Below, one piece after another: positions 6,134 to 6,218 of a DNA stretch of 6,218 nt. The notes under the pieces are model-generated. The model was given only the letters and a program-made list of their open reading frames with translations, made no database searches and was not told the origin of the DNA. This DNA is from JBMSHD01 sp049416425 (GTDB lineage: Bacteria; Pseudomonadota; Gammaproteobacteria; Francisellales; Francisellaceae): contig JBMSHD010000120.1 in NCBI GenBank assembly GCA_049416425.1, positions 1 to 6,218 of the forward strand, written 5' to 3'. Within the stretch, counting starts at the first letter, position 1; the number at the start of each line of letters is the position of its first letter. Made by a program: the position numbers and the translations under genes.

Positions 6134-6218
6134 ATAAAACGGTTAGACAGACTTCAATCCCTACCCTTGAGCTCAAGGGTGAAACGGCTTTATGAGTCGC
6201 GTTTAAGCGGTGAGTCGT
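6134..6218 (+). CDS. Possible 5' end of a divergent gene with ATA in place of a start codon (partial)
   Basis: A plus-strand frame is open from 6056 to the window edge. It gains an excellent Shine-Dalgarno, AGGAGGT at 6121-6127. At the optimal distance (7 bases after AGGAGG) stands ATA, followed by AAA CGG, giving (M)KRLDRLQSLPLSSRVKRLY and onward, a basic, Leu-rich start. No ATG, GTG or TTG sits in the window expected from this Shine-Dalgarno; the next in-frame options, TTG 6167 and GTG 6179, lack a usable one. The frame may be a rare ATA-initiated gene, a gene that lost its ATG by a single change, or a chance frame. In L. pneumophila icmV-dotA is divergent from icmWX, so icmV is one candidate by position, but the visible residues do not let me recognise it. 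Confidence 0.35.
   Translation, partial: MKRLDRLQSLPLSSRVKRLYESRLSGES
6163..6180. repeat. Perfect 18-base palindrome
   Basis: ACCCTTGAGCTCAAGGGT is fully self-complementary over 18 bases and stops abruptly at both sides. Neither strand shows a T-run next to it, so it is not a standard terminator. It lies within the putative divergent frame, about 160 bases upstream of icmW, and could be an operator-like site, a hairpin, or coincidence within coding sequence. Confidence 0.45.

Noticed and set aside
6193..6217. Start of a CRISPR or tandem repeat array (TGAGTCG twice)
   Set aside because: Two 7-base units 18 bases apart at the window edge are too short and too few, and an open frame runs through them.
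6134..6218. Calling the divergent frame icmV or dotA
   Set aside because: Position relative to icmW fits L. pneumophila, but only 28 residues are visible and none matches what I recall of those proteins.
1..6218. IncI-plasmid-type conjugation locus (TraU/TraY family)
   Set aside because: The IcmB ATPase alone would fit, but the IcmW-type chaperone points to a Dot/Icm host-interaction system; no relaxase, pilin or transfer origin is present.

Overview
The window carries part of a Dot/Icm type IVB secretion system (T4BSS) from a Legionella/Coxiella-type gammaproteobacterium (order Legionellales or a close relative). The main evidence is an IcmB/DotO-type VirB4-like ATPase and an IcmW-type effector chaperone. 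IcmW is typical of the pathogen/symbiont Dot/Icm systems and is not, as far as I know, found on IncI conjugation plasmids, so this looks like a host-directed secretion locus rather than a conjugative one. Base composition is moderate, and the species cannot be named from this window.

All four complete genes lie on the minus strand, so the locus reads from right to left. A tight cluster comes first: icmW (5563-6003), icmB (2584-5559) and an exported 290-residue protein that I call IcmX-like (1698-2570). The gaps are only 3 and 13 bases, and the third gene's Shine-Dalgarno overlaps the icmB stop, so these three are almost certainly one transcript. Next comes a 222-base gap (1476-1697) with a good extended -10 promoter and a palindromic, repeat-derived segment. 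It is followed by a 457-residue protein of unknown function (102-1475). The last 101 bases (1-101) are repeat-derived.

The right edge (6004-6218) is the region upstream of icmW. It holds a perfect 17-base dyad (6049-6065). It also holds an excellent plus-strand Shine-Dalgarno (AGGAGGT) followed by an open frame that runs off the window and has no canonical start codon, only ATA at the right distance. A further perfect 18-base palindrome lies inside that frame.

Functionally, IcmW helps present effectors to the coupling complex at the inner membrane. IcmB powers or assembles the system from the cytoplasm. The IcmX-like protein would act in the periplasm. The 457-residue protein has no recognisable domain, no signal peptide and no obvious membrane segment. 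Its position downstream of core T4BSS genes makes an accessory role possible but unproven.

The points most worth a second look are the icmW-icmB-icmX order, which joins genes that lie in two separate loci in Legionella pneumophila; the repeat family whose copies appear to supply both the ribosome-binding site and the stop codon of the 457-residue gene; and the apparent ATA-started or start-mutated divergent gene.
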